In this document: in pieces, positions 16,249-24,774 of the stretch
Layout: every line of letters starts with the position of its first letter
Position numbering within the stretch: position 1 is the stretch's first letter
From: Microbacterium ginsengiterrae
GTDB lineage: Bacteria > Actinomycetota > Actinomycetes > Actinomycetales > Microbacteriaceae
Direction: 5' to 3'
Assembly (NCBI RefSeq): GCF_014205075.1
Contig: NZ_JACHMU010000001.1
Location: forward strand, 1,240,001-1,304,000
Length of the DNA stretch: 64,000 bases
Notes under the pieces: model-generated
What the model saw: the letters and a program-made list of their open reading frames with translations, nothing else
Told to the model about the DNA's origin: nothing
Databases searched by the model: none
Translations under genes and position numbers: made by a program

Positions 16249-17250
16249 TCACCAGCGGTTGTGGACGTCCTCCGCCCATCCCTCCAGCCCGTCGACACGG
16301 ATCCATTCGCCCTCGTCGGTCTGCACTCGCCCGGAGAACGTGCCGAAGCACTGGTGCGTGGTCGATCGGATGATGAGGAAGTCCGTGTGCGCATAGCGGT
16401 CGTAGAACGGGGTGAACTCCAGTTCGACGCGATCGGTGGACATCCGCCACGGCTTCATCCAGTCGGACGGGTCGAAGTCCCATTCCAGCGCAGTGGGGAT
16501 CTTGTGCACGCGTCCGTCCACCGTGAACCCGGTGTGCGAGATGCCGTTGCGGATGCCGTCGGCGCCACCGCCGCCCAGATTGACGCCGACGCGGCGCCCG
16601 TCCACCTCTCCCACGGCCGCGCCCCAGTTCCAGTCGGTGCGGTACCGACCACGGGATCGAGCATGGTCGAGCACGCCGAAGCCGGCGATCTCGTGCTCGA
16701 CCCCGTCGATCGTGAGGATGCCGCGGGTGGGCCGGTCGACGTCCTTCACCGTGTAATCGACGAGTCGACGCGAGTGCGGAGAGGCGATGCCCATCGCCTC
16801 GTGCCCCGGCCAGGTCTCGGCGAGGAGATCCACACGGACGCGATCACTCCGCGCCCGCAGACGGGTACCGGCATCCGTGTCCTCGAATCGCAGGTGCAAC
16901 CGCTTCCCGCGCGACGCGTTCACTCCGGTGCCGTGCGTGCCGGTGAGGACCACGCCGCGATTGCCCGGCGAGATCTCGAAGGTGTCGATGTCTGTGAGAG
17001 TGGCGCGGTCGAGCACCCACAGCTGGCGGACGTTGGCGAAGTCGAGCGCACCGATCGTCAGGGCGATGATGTGCGTCGGGGTGACGATGCCCCAGTACTC
17101 CCAGCGCTTGTTGCGCCCCCAGCCGTACCAGCCGCGTCCGATGCGGTCGGTGTCGTGCAGCTGGCGTCGCGCCCACCCGATGGATGCCGGGTCGAGGCGT
17201 CCGTCCGGGCCGACCAGGCGCACCGGCGCGGTGATCTCCCTGGCCGTCAT
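16249..17250 (-). CDS. DUF2804 family protein
   Basis: The 333-residue soluble protein matches the DUF2804 pattern: WGIVTPTHIIALTIGALDFA, DHARSRGRYRTDWNWGAAVG near residue 210, GVNLGGGGADGIRNG, and a C-terminal QCFGTFSGRV with a beta-rich ending. The biochemical role of the family is not established. The ATG overlaps the stop of the upstream MFS gene as ATGA, so the two are translated together and may act on the same compound. There are no membrane segments or signal peptide. Confidence 0.85.
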   Translation of the reverse strand: MTAREITAPVRLVGPDGRLDPASIGWARRQLHDTDRIGRGWYGWGRNKRWEYWGIVTPTHIIALTIGALDFANVRQLWVLDRATLTDIDTFEISPGNRGVVLTGTHGTGVNASRGKRLHLRFEDTDAGTRLRARSDRVRVDLLAETWPGHEAMGIASPHSRRLVDYTVKDVDRPTRGILTIDGVEHEIAGFGVLDHARSRGRYRTDWNWGAAVGEVDGRRVGVNLGGGGADGIRNGISHTGFTVDGRVHKIPTALEWDFDPSDWMKPWRMSTDRVELEFTPFYDRYAHTDFLIIRSTTHQCFGTFSGRVQTDEGEWIRVDGLEGWAEDVHNRW

Positions 17251-18485
17251 CGCACACTCCGAATGGGCAGCACCGACAGTGCGCCGACGATCGCGAACAC
17301 GATGCCGGCGGTGAAGACGGCGGTGTAGCTGCCGGTGAGCGCGATCAGCGCCCAGACGATCACCGGGGTGAGGGCCTGCGGGAGCGTCGTGGCGATGTTG
17401 AGGATGCCGAGATCCTTCGCGGCCGCTTCCGCCGTGGGGAGCACCTCGGTCATGAGGGCGGCATCCACGCTCATGTAGATGCCGTAGCCGAGGCCGAAGG
17501 TCACGGCGAGGGCGAACATCCCGCCGATCGTCGGAGACACCAGCGGTATCGCCAGCGAGGCGCCCATGATGAGCGAGGCGACGATCACGAAGATCTTCCG
17601 CTTGCCGGCTCGGTCGCTGAGCTTGCCGACCGCGAACGCCGTCGCCAGGGCGCCGACGAGCATCACCGCGGTCAACGGGGTGCTCAGCGCCGTGGACTCG
17701 GCATCCGACACTCCCACGTAGTCGCGCAGGATGTACAGCAGATAGGACTGCACGCTCTGGTAGGCCAGGATCAGCATGAAGCGCCCTGCGAACGCCCACC
17801 AGAAGTCGGGGAAGGCCCGCGGGCTCACCCAGAAGCTCGCGAAGAAGGTACGCCAGCGGAAGGGCTTCACTGCCATGTCGCGCGAGGAGAAGTCGCGGTT
17901 GAAGATAGTGAACAGCAGGCTGGCCACGAGGATGATCCCGCCGAAGGTGGCGTAGCCGATTCCGATGCTGTCGGCGAAGAAGCCCGCGCCGGCGACGCCG
18001 AGACCCATGCCGAGGAAGGTGCCCATGGCGAGCACCCCGGATGCCACGCCGAACCGCTGCCGGGGGATCCGGTCGGGCACGATCGCCGCCTGCGCGGTGC
18101 CCACCGCGTTCAGGGCGAGCATCACCAGCACCCAGTAGACGCCCAAGGACCACAGTTCGGCGGCTCCGGAGAGCAGCACCATGAACAGGGCCGCGGTGGC
18201 AGCGCTGATGACCATCCAGGGCGCGCGGCGCCCGAACCGGCTGCGGGTCCGGTCGGAGAACGCCCCGATCAGAGGGTGGATGATGATCGCGCCGACGGAG
18301 GACGCGGTCATCACGATCGCGAGGTTCCCGACCTTGTTGACCGGGTCGATCTGCTGCACCTGATCGGGGATGAAGATGACCATGAATCCCGCGTAGCAGG
18401 TGAGCAGCGCAGCGTTCATGACGAACAGCCACGTCAGCAGACGTCGATCGGACGTGCGGGGCAGGGCAGGCGCGAGCGTGCTCAC
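17247..18485 (-). CDS. MFS transporter
   Basis: The 412-residue protein has about 12 hydrophobic segments and a major-facilitator loop after helix 2 (GAFSDRTRSRFGRRAPWM, the G-x3-D-R/K-x-G-R-R/K motif). The R-x-G-R-R pattern resembles glycoside/cation symporter-type and related MFS members. GTG 18485 is chosen because AAGGAG stands five bases upstream; further upstream codons in frame are Arg-rich and unlikely. It is coupled to the DUF2804 gene by four bases. The substrate is unknown; a sugar or glycoside is possible. Confidence 0.85.
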   Translation of the reverse strand: MSTLAPALPRTSDRRLLTWLFVMNAALLTCYAGFMVIFIPDQVQQIDPVNKVGNLAIVMTASSVGAIIIHPLIGAFSDRTRSRFGRRAPWMVISAATAALFMVLLSGAAELWSLGVYWVLVMLALNAVGTAQAAIVPDRIPRQRFGVASGVLAMGTFLGMGLGVAGAGFFADSIGIGYATFGGIILVASLLFTIFNRDFSSRDMAVKPFRWRTFFASFWVSPRAFPDFWWAFAGRFMLILAYQSVQSYLLYILRDYVGVSDAESTALSTPLTAVMLVGALATAFAVGKLSDRAGKRKIFVIVASLIMGASLAIPLVSPTIGGMFALAVTFGLGYGIYMSVDAALMTEVLPTAEAAAKDLGILNIATTLPQALTPVIVWALIALTGSYTAVFTAGIVFAIVGALSVLPIRSVR

Positions 18486-18619
18486 GGGGCTCCTTCTTCG
18501 CGGCGCCAGTGCCGCGGATGAATCGATCCACGCGCCGCTCGGGTGCGGCGCACCCTCACTGTAATGGTTCGACGGCCTCCGACGGCGCAATCACCCGTCG
18601 TCGGTGCCGCCACACCGGC

Positions 18620-19486
18620 TCATGCGCGTTCGATCGGCATCCACAGCTCGCAGGTCGCAGTGCGGAAGTCTCCGGCGCGCTCGAGCACGGCGACGATCGA
18701 CGGGCCGGGGCGCAGACGCCACGGGTTCGACGGGAACCAGTCCGTCGCCGACGCCGCATAGGCCTCCTGCAGCGCGGTCGGATGGTCCCCCGACGTGCGG
18801 AAGACGACCCAGTCCCCCTCCGGCACCTCGATCGCGTCGAGTCCCTCCGGTACGGGGGACTGCGCATCCACGGCGACGCCGTGCATATAGGTGAGCTCAG
18901 TGCCCTCGACGGCGTCGGGGTCGACATCGGCGCTCACCTGCAGAAGCCCGGACGGTTCCGTGTTCGACAGTGCCTTCAACCGCTCGTGCTCAGCGGCCGG
19001 GATCGAAGCGATGTGGGCCTGGATGTGCGGGTTTACGCCGCGGTGGATGAGCGGCACGCGGGCGGCGTGGCCGATGAGCCGGAATTCGGGGCGGTGTGTG
19101 ATGCGGGTGTCCATGGACGTGTTCCCTTCGACGGTCAGGCGGAACCTGAGTTTCGGTTGCGATCGAAGGGGACCGCCGTGTGCGCGGACGTCCGCCGGGC
19201 TCGACCCGTGCACCGCACGGAACGCCCGGCCGAACGCCTCGGTCGAGCCGTATCCGTGGCGCACCGCGATGTCCAGCATCCTGTCCTCGCCGGCGACATC
19301 CGCCGCGGCGACAGTCATGCGTCGCCTGCGGATGTATTCCGACAGCGGCATACCGGCGAGCGACGAGAACATCCGGCGCAGGTGGTACTCGGTCGTCCCG
19401 GCCGCCGCCGCGAGCCCGGCGATGTCGACGTCCTCGGTCAGTCGGGCCTCGACAGCGTCGATCAACCGGTTGAGCTCTGCGATCAC
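18620..19486 (-). CDS. AraC family regulator with GyrI-like effector domain
   Basis: Transcription factor of 288 residues. The N-terminal AraC/XylS DNA-binding region (about 1-105) has two helix-turn-helix units, with DIAGLAAAAGTTEYHLRRMF and DIAVRHGYGSTEAFGRAFRA. Residues 125-288 form a GyrI-like/BmrR-type small-molecule-binding domain (PEFRLIGHAARVPL, GLDAIEVPEGDWVVF). GTG 19486 is chosen because AGGGAG lies seven bases upstream. Such proteins often sense drugs or hydrophobic ligands. No obvious target gene is adjacent; autoregulation is possible. Confidence 0.9.
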   Translation of the reverse strand: MIAELNRLIDAVEARLTEDVDIAGLAAAAGTTEYHLRRMFSSLAGMPLSEYIRRRRMTVAAADVAGEDRMLDIAVRHGYGSTEAFGRAFRAVHGSSPADVRAHGGPLRSQPKLRFRLTVEGNTSMDTRITHRPEFRLIGHAARVPLIHRGVNPHIQAHIASIPAAEHERLKALSNTEPSGLLQVSADVDPDAVEGTELTYMHGVAVDAQSPVPEGLDAIEVPEGDWVVFRTSGDHPTALQEAYAASATDWFPSNPWRLRPGPSIVAVLERAGDFRTATCELWMPIERA

Positions 19487-19564
19487 GGTGATCTCCCTTC
19501 GCTCTCCACCCTGCGGTCTTCGCGCGCCGAACACCCGACAGTTCCGGTCCGATCGGGTCGGATC

Positions 19565-21322
19565 TCAGTCCCTCACGCCGAACAGGCCCTTCCCGTGCGT
19601 GGTCAGCACTTCGTACGCGTCGGCATACGTCTCCGGCATCTTCGCGTCCGGTTCGTAGCGGGCCAGCAGGATGCCGATGAGCCCGAGCGCCGGTGCGGTC
19701 AGAGGGCGCTTGCCGCTCTTCTCGTCGGGCTTCTTGCGACCGGATTCCGGGTTCTTCGGCACGAACGGCTTGTGCACGTCCGGCCAGAGCGCGGGTTGGC
19801 GCGGTGTCCGGGTCGTCACGGCGTTGTGCAGGCTCGGCGCGTCGGCATCCCGTCGCGTGAGCGGGGTCAACCCGTGCTGCTCGCAGAGGGTCTTGATGAC
19901 GGACCCGTGGTGCATCTCGTCGTTGATCACGCTGCCGGCCGCGGTGTGCGCCGAGATGACGATCGCCGGCACGCGCGCCCCCAGACGGTCGAAGGTGAAG
20001 TCCATCTCCCCCGGTTCAGCGCCCTCCGTGGGCGGCGTCGCTGCCGGAGGCGGCACGTGATCGTAGATCCCGCCGTGCTCGTCGAACACGACCAACGCCA
20101 TCGTGTTCATGGCGTTCGACCCCTTGGCGCTCGTCCCGCCGCGGATCGACGTGTACACCTCGGCGAGAAGCGCCTCGGCGGCGCGGATGTCAGAGACGGC
20201 GCTGTCGTACGTCGACCCGTCCGCCTCGTGCACGACCTTCGGTCTGCTCACGGGAGGGTGCATGTCGTTGTGATCGAAGACCATGCGCGGCTCGATGAAC
20301 GCGTAGTCGGGGAGGTTGCCGTTCGCGGCGTCGTCGTGGAACTGCTCCATGCTGCGGAAGTTCGTCTTCCAGTACTTCTCGATCGAGGGCGCATGCAGCA
20401 TCCCCGTCAGGGACACCACCTGGTCGGCGTCGTAGTAGACGCGCCAGGTCTTGCCGGCCTCCTCGAGCCGGTTGAAGATCGTCGGGACGGCGGGGGCGTT
20501 CAACCACTTGTCCAGTCCGCCGTTGCGGACGTTCGTGACGAATCCGTGCGAGGTGCTGGCGTGGAAGAACGAACGGTTGCAGAACGTCTGCGACGGGACG
20601 GCGCAGAACCAGTGGTCGTACACACCGAATCCGCGGGCGAGGGTGGACAGCACCGGCAGCATCTCCGGGTCGAATCCGCCCATGACCCTGGCGTATTCCG
20701 CGGGCGTGGGGTCGGTGCCGCGTTCGAGGCGGTAGTTGATGATGTAGTCGCGCACGAAGCCGCTCATGTCCGGCTTCTGCCCCTTCTTCGGGGCGTTCCA
20801 TGGCGCGGAGAGCTCGTTGGCGGCGAGGTCGGCGTTGGTGGCGGGGTCGACGACGCCGAACAGCTGGGTGTTCACATGCGAGTAGAACTCGCCGGGGTCC
20901 GGGTCGGGCTGACTCATGATCTCGTCGGTGGATCCCTCGTACACGTGAGCGGGGATGACCGTGCCGTCGGGGGCGGTGTTGCTGTGGTCGCCGGACTGCA
21001 CCCCCTCGAACCTCTGCCCCGCGGGTACGGTGTCCCTCGTGTAGAGCCTGCCGAGGATGTGGTCGAAGCTGCGGTTCTCGAACATGAGCACCACGACGTG
21101 GTCGAATCCCGGCTCCGGGCGGGCGGGCAGCGGCGTGAACCCGTAGGTCGCATCCGGGTCGTCCTGGTCCCGGATGCCGGCGCTGATCGCGGCCGCCCCG
21201 ATCGCTCCGGCCGCGACGCCGAGGGCGCCGACGCTCGACGCGCGGAGGAAACTGCGGCGCGAACGCCGTCGGTCGTCGTCCGGTTCAGGAGAGGCGGGAA
21301 CGGGTCCGCTGTCGTGCGTCAC
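19565..21322 (-). CDS. Tat-exported phosphoesterase family protein (phospholipase C/acid phosphatase type)
   Basis: The 585-residue protein begins with a twin-arginine signal (SRRSFLRASS, then a hydrophobic AGAIGAAAISAG), so it is exported folded. The mature part has the phosphoesterase-family motifs VVLMFENRSFDHILGRLYT near residue 88, EPRMVFDHNDMHPP, and FDEHGGIYDHVPPP near residue 415. These metal-dependent enzymes split phospholipids or phosphomonoesters. TAGCAT six bases before the GTG suggests a leaderless mRNA. The substrate cannot be decided, but scavenging phosphate is plausible. Confidence 0.88.
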   Translation of the reverse strand: MTHDSGPVPASPEPDDDRRRSRRSFLRASSVGALGVAAGAIGAAAISAGIRDQDDPDATYGFTPLPARPEPGFDHVVVLMFENRSFDHILGRLYTRDTVPAGQRFEGVQSGDHSNTAPDGTVIPAHVYEGSTDEIMSQPDPDPGEFYSHVNTQLFGVVDPATNADLAANELSAPWNAPKKGQKPDMSGFVRDYIINYRLERGTDPTPAEYARVMGGFDPEMLPVLSTLARGFGVYDHWFCAVPSQTFCNRSFFHASTSHGFVTNVRNGGLDKWLNAPAVPTIFNRLEEAGKTWRVYYDADQVVSLTGMLHAPSIEKYWKTNFRSMEQFHDDAANGNLPDYAFIEPRMVFDHNDMHPPVSRPKVVHEADGSTYDSAVSDIRAAEALLAEVYTSIRGGTSAKGSNAMNTMALVVFDEHGGIYDHVPPPAATPPTEGAEPGEMDFTFDRLGARVPAIVISAHTAAGSVINDEMHHGSVIKTLCEQHGLTPLTRRDADAPSLHNAVTTRTPRQPALWPDVHKPFVPKNPESGRKKPDEKSGKRPLTAPALGLIGILLARYEPDAKMPETYADAYEVLTTHGKGLFGVRD

Positions 21323-21328
21323 GTTCAG

Positions 21329-21334
21329 ATGCTA
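21329..21334 (-). promoter_or_regulatory. -10 box of the phosphoesterase gene
   Basis: TAGCAT on the minus strand lies exactly six bases before the GTG start at 21322, the spacing expected for a leaderless transcript. Confidence 0.5.
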
Positions 21335-21379
21335 CCGACAGCGGCGGGGTCACCGACGGGGGCGGCGGTGGTTCGGCGG

Positions 21380-21385
21380 TAGATT
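21380..21385 (+). promoter_or_regulatory. -10 box of the EamA transporter gene
   Basis: TAGATT is followed by six bases and an in-frame ATC at 21392. The same spacing to ATG or GTG recurs at other genes in this window, which raises the possibility that ATC is the true start. Confidence 0.45.
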
Positions 21386-21391
21386 GAACCC

Positions 21392-22303
21392 ATCGGAACT
21401 TCTGCCTTGTCATCGACCGCCGGGCGCGGCGTCGCGGCATCCATCCTGGCATCCGTCCTCTTCGGAGCGATCAGCCTGCTCGGCGGTCATCTCGACGGCT
21501 TCACCTCGGAGGAGACGACCGCCTGGCGCGTGCTGTTCATCCTCGCCGCCCTCGGCGCTCTGCATGCCTCTGGGCCGCGCCGCGCAGCCCTCATCGCAGT
21601 GGTCGTGCGCATCGCGCGGAGCCCTCGTCTGATCGTCATCGTCCTCGTGAACACGGCGATCATGTGGGTGCAGCTGTGGGTGTTCATGTGGGGTCCGGCG
21701 AACGGCCACGCGCAGGACATCGCCTTCGGTTACTTCCTGCTCCCGCTCGTCATGGTCGTCGTCGGGCGGGTGTTCTTCCGCGACCGCCTGCAGATGCTGC
21801 AGTGGGGCGCCGTGGCCGCTGCCGCCGTCGGCGTCGGCGCCCAGGCGCTCATCGCCGGGGGAGTGAACTGGCCGGTGCTCATCATCGCCGGCCTCTACCC
21901 GGTGTACTTCGCGCTGCGTCGGTGGGCGGGGATCGACTCCATACAGGTGTTCCTCATCGAGATCGCCCTGCTCGTCGTCCCGGCGATCATCGTCATCATC
22001 GTCCCGTACGCGGCCGACCCCTCACGCGGCATCCCTGCGACCTGGCCGGCGCTGCTGGTCATGGCGGCCCTCAGCGCGGTCGCGATGATCTGCTACATCC
22101 TCGCGTCCCGACTGCTGCCGCTGTCGTTGTTCGGGCTGCTGTCGTATCTGGAGCCGGTGCTCGTGCTCGGCGCGTCGCTCCTGCTCGGGGAAGTCCTCAC
22201 GGTCGTCGACACGTTCGTGTACCTCCCGATCGTCGTCGCGCTCGTGCTCCTCGGGCTCAGTGGACGCCGTCGCCGCGAGCACCTCGAAGAGCCGCCGCTC
22301 TGA
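21392..22303 (+). CDS. EamA/RarD-type (DMT superfamily) transporter
   Basis: Integral membrane protein with about ten hydrophobic segments in two EamA repeats, typical of drug/metabolite exporters. Landmarks are VLFGAISLLGGHLDGFTSEETTAWR near the N-terminus (close to RarD proteins), FGYFLLPLVMVVVGR in the middle and LSYLEPVLVLGASLLLGE near the end. The start is uncertain: TTG 21407 has no ribosome binding site, whereas an in-frame ATC at 21392 lies six bases after TAGATT; the larger version is given. The exported compound is unknown. Confidence 0.85.
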   Translation: MGTSALSSTAGRGVAASILASVLFGAISLLGGHLDGFTSEETTAWRVLFILAALGALHASGPRRAALIAVVVRIARSPRLIVIVLVNTAIMWVQLWVFMWGPANGHAQDIAFGYFLLPLVMVVVGRVFFRDRLQMLQWGAVAAAAVGVGAQALIAGGVNWPVLIIAGLYPVYFALRRWAGIDSIQVFLIEIALLVVPAIIVIIVPYAADPSRGIPATWPALLVMAALSAVAMICYILASRLLPLSLFGLLSYLEPVLVLGASLLLGEVLTVVDTFVYLPIVVALVLLGLSGRRRREHLEEPPL

Positions 22304-22306
22304 TCG

Positions 22307-22909
22307 TCAGATCCAGCCGCGCTCCTCGGCCATCATCACCGCCTGCTGCCGTGTGGACACGTGCAGCTTCGACAGCACGACCGAGACATGATTGCGCACC
22401 GTCCCCGGTGCGAGCGACAGGGACTTGGCGATCTGGCCCGTCGTCTCCCCTCGACGTCCGGCGCGCAGGACGTCGAGCTCACGATCGGTGAGAGGACTGC
22501 GCTCGTCGCTGAGCGCGTCGGCGGCGATCTCGGGGTCGACGTACCGTGCGCCAGCCGCCACTCGGCGGATGACCGCGGCCACCTCGTCCGCGCTGCGGGA
22601 CTTCGGTAGGAACCCGGCGACGCCGGAGGCGAGCGCTCGCCGCAGGACACCGGGGCGCGCGTGCCGCGTCACCACGATGCACCGCGTCGAGATCGACCTG
22701 TTCAGACGCTCGGCCACCTCGACACCGTCCAGACCGGGCATCTCCAGATCGAGCAGGCAGATGTCGGGCTGCAGCTGCTGTGCGACCTCCACCGCCTGCA
22801 GGCCGTCGGCGCATTCGGCGACGACGTCGATGTCATCCTCGAGGCGCAGCAGCGCCGCGAGCGCGGAACGGATCATCGCCTCGTCGTCGGCGAGAAGGAC
22901 GCGGATCAT
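22307..22909 (-). CDS. NarL/LuxR-type response regulator
   Basis: Response regulator of 200 residues. The receiver domain (1-120) has the acidic pair DD8-9, phospho-acceptor Asp54 in CLLDLEMPG and Lys in GFLPKSRS. The LuxR-type DNA-binding domain (about 135-200) has LTDRELDVL, TGQIAKSLSLAPGTVRNHVSVVLSKL. Its ATG overlaps the stop of the upstream histidine kinase as ATGA, so the kinase is its partner. The pair resembles DesK/DesR of membrane-fluidity control, but targets are not visible. It converges with the EamA gene with only three bases between. Confidence 0.92.
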   Translation of the reverse strand: MIRVLLADDEAMIRSALAALLRLEDDIDVVAECADGLQAVEVAQQLQPDICLLDLEMPGLDGVEVAERLNRSISTRCIVVTRHARPGVLRRALASGVAGFLPKSRSADEVAAVIRRVAAGARYVDPEIAADALSDERSPLTDRELDVLRAGRRGETTGQIAKSLSLAPGTVRNHVSVVLSKLHVSTRQQAVMMAEERGWI

Positions 22910-24108
22910 GAGGAACCCTTCGGAACGGTGACGATCACGTGGAACTCGCCCTTTCCGCGCTCGATGCGCACGTCTCCGCCTGCCTCCTCCACGCGACGGA
23001 CGATCCCGTCGAGGCCGGAGCCCTGGTCCTCGTCGGATGGATCGGCCGATCGGTCGTTCGCGATCTCGTATCGCCAGGCCGCGGTCTCCTCGACGAGGGA
23101 TAGCCGCGCCCACTTGCCGCCGCCGTGGCGGAGCACGTTCGTCGTGGTCTCACGGATGACGGGCCCCAACACCGATGCGGGTGCCTGATCCGCACCGGAG
23201 GACAGGGAGGCGTCGGCGGTCGTCCCGGATGCGCGGAGCAGATCGACCGCGTTGGCGATCTCGTCCGGCAGGGGGACGCCGCGAAAGCGCATCGCGAGGT
23301 CGCGCGTGCCCTGCCGCGCCTCGGCGACGCTCGTCCTCGCCAGACGCAGCTGATCCCGTGCGGCCTCGGGATCGTTCGCGAGCAGCCGCTCGGCGAGCTC
23401 CAGCTGCAGCGCGATCACCTGAAGGTGATGTCCCTGCAGGTCGTGCACGTCCGTTGCGACGCGCAGCCTCTCCTGTGTGGCGCCGAGCCGGGCTTCGGCG
23501 GCTCGTGCGCGATCCAGCGTCATGAGCACGTCCCACCACCACAGCGACATCACCGTCATGGCGGGAAGCGCCACGGTGAAGAAGCCGAACACCCACCAGC
23601 TGCGGCTGGCATCCGCGTCCTGATCGGTGAACACCACTCGCCAGTCGATGAACCACAGGCCGGCGAGAAGCGCCATCGAGGTGAGCATCATGCGCAGGTG
23701 GACGCCGGCGGGCCAGTTCAACAGCATCAGCGACTGCACGATCGGGAGAGCACCGATCACCCAGATGCCGCTCACGACCCCGGAGAAGATGCCGAAGACG
23801 ACGGCCGTGGCGAGCGGCAGCAGGAGGTGCCGCCAACCCACCATCGGGCCGGCGGTGTCGTCGCGGTGCCGGTATTGCAGCAACAGGACCAGGCTCGTCG
23901 CGCACCACGCGAGCCCACCGACGGCGGCGGCCGTCGTCACCCACGTGCTCGCACCGAGGCCGATGAAGGCCGTCAACCAGAGGAACACGACCATCACTTC
24001 GAGGGCGAGCACGCCCGAGACCGTGTACCACCATGTGGCGATGACGTTCTGCACCAGTCGGCGTGACCCGACCGCGTCGGGCAGTGCATCTGGCGGGGTC
24101 GTGATCAT
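22906..24108 (-). CDS. sensor histidine kinase, DesK-like (HisKA_3)
   Basis: The 400-residue protein has five or six N-terminal membrane helices (about 20-185), a short coiled part, the HisKA_3 dimerisation region with the phospho-acceptor His in DVHDLQGHHLQVIALQ (about residue 208), and an HATPase domain with RETTTNVLRHGGGKW (N box) and the G box DQGSGLDGIVRRVEEAGG. TAGGCT six bases before the ATG predicts a leaderless transcript. It is transcribed with the response regulator. The membrane-embedded sensor suggests that it detects an envelope or membrane state. Confidence 0.92.
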   Translation of the reverse strand: MITTPPDALPDAVGSRRLVQNVIATWWYTVSGVLALEVMVVFLWLTAFIGLGASTWVTTAAAVGGLAWCATSLVLLLQYRHRDDTAGPMVGWRHLLLPLATAVVFGIFSGVVSGIWVIGALPIVQSLMLLNWPAGVHLRMMLTSMALLAGLWFIDWRVVFTDQDADASRSWWVFGFFTVALPAMTVMSLWWWDVLMTLDRARAAEARLGATQERLRVATDVHDLQGHHLQVIALQLELAERLLANDPEAARDQLRLARTSVAEARQGTRDLAMRFRGVPLPDEIANAVDLLRASGTTADASLSSGADQAPASVLGPVIRETTTNVLRHGGGKWARLSLVEETAAWRYEIANDRSADPSDEDQGSGLDGIVRRVEEAGGDVRIERGKGEFHVIVTVPKGSS

Positions 24109-24114
24109 GCCCTC

Positions 24115-24120
24115 AGCCTA
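24115..24120 (-). promoter_or_regulatory. -10 box of the histidine kinase/response regulator pair
   Basis: TAGGCT on the minus strand is followed by exactly six bases and the ATG at 24108. The same hexamer with the same spacing precedes the HAD, nucS and alpha/beta hydrolase genes. Confidence 0.55.
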
Positions 24121-24219
24121 GGGGCGTGACAGATGTCACCCCTCGGCCGTGCACAGCGCCCGGTGGACGATGACGGCAGGACACTTCTCGCGCCCTGCGT
24201 CCTCGGCTGGACTGTCATC

Positions 24220-24774
24220 ATGAACCTCATCGAGACATTCCAGAACCTCGTCGCACAGGTGCCTGAACTCGTCCAGCCGCTCATCGTGGCGCTGGCCGCA
24301 GCCGTCCCGTTCATCGAGGGCGAGGGTGCGGCCACGATCGGCATCCTCGGCGGCATCCATCCCGTCATCGTCGCCATCGCCGCGATCGCGGGCAACTTCC
24401 TCTGCGTCGTCCTCGTCGTGCTCATCGGGGCGACGGCCCGCAGCGCGGTCGTGAACCGCCGGCGTGCGAAGGCGTTCGTCGACACGGACGGACGGACGAT
24501 CGACGGCATCGCCGCCGGCACCGCCCGCCCCGCAGAGGACGATGATCGCAGCACTGCGCGTCGGCAGAAGTTCCAGCGGGCATTCGAGCGCTACGGCGTG
24601 CCGGGTGTCAGCCTCCTCGGACCCCTCCTGCTGCCCACCCAGTTCACCGCGACCATGCTCGCGGCGGTCGGCGTCGGCAAGGCGCGCATCCTGATCTGGC
24701 AACTCGTCGCGATCACCGGGTGGACGACGCTGTTCTCACTGTTCATCACCGGCATCGTGCGCTTCGCCGCCTGA
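24220..24774 (+). CDS. small multidrug export-like membrane protein
   Basis: The 184-residue protein has about four membrane helices. The first half carries VALAAAVPFIEGEGAATIGILGGIHP, the conserved segment of the small multidrug export family, and the second half GVPGVSLLGPLLLPTQFTATMLAAVGVGK. The central loop is charged and acidic (ARPAEDDDRSTARR). ATG 24220 is taken as the start because the hydrophobic family pattern begins there; the upstream in-frame stretch is not typical coding sequence. The 3' end overlaps the convergent YbdK-like gene by 39 bases. Transport activity of the family is poorly proven. Confidence 0.75.
   Translation: MNLIETFQNLVAQVPELVQPLIVALAAAVPFIEGEGAATIGILGGIHPVIVAIAAIAGNFLCVVLVVLIGATARSAVVNRRRAKAFVDTDGRTIDGIAAGTARPAEDDDRSTARRQKFQRAFERYGVPGVSLLGPLLLPTQFTATMLAAVGVGKARILIWQLVAITGWTTLFSLFITGIVRFAA

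Noticed and set aside
18509..21382. 957-codon open frame on the plus strand
   Set aside because: It lies opposite the AraC regulator and phosphoesterase genes, is Arg/Val/Gly-rich without any family motif, and arises because stop codons are rare in the complementary frame of GC-rich genes.
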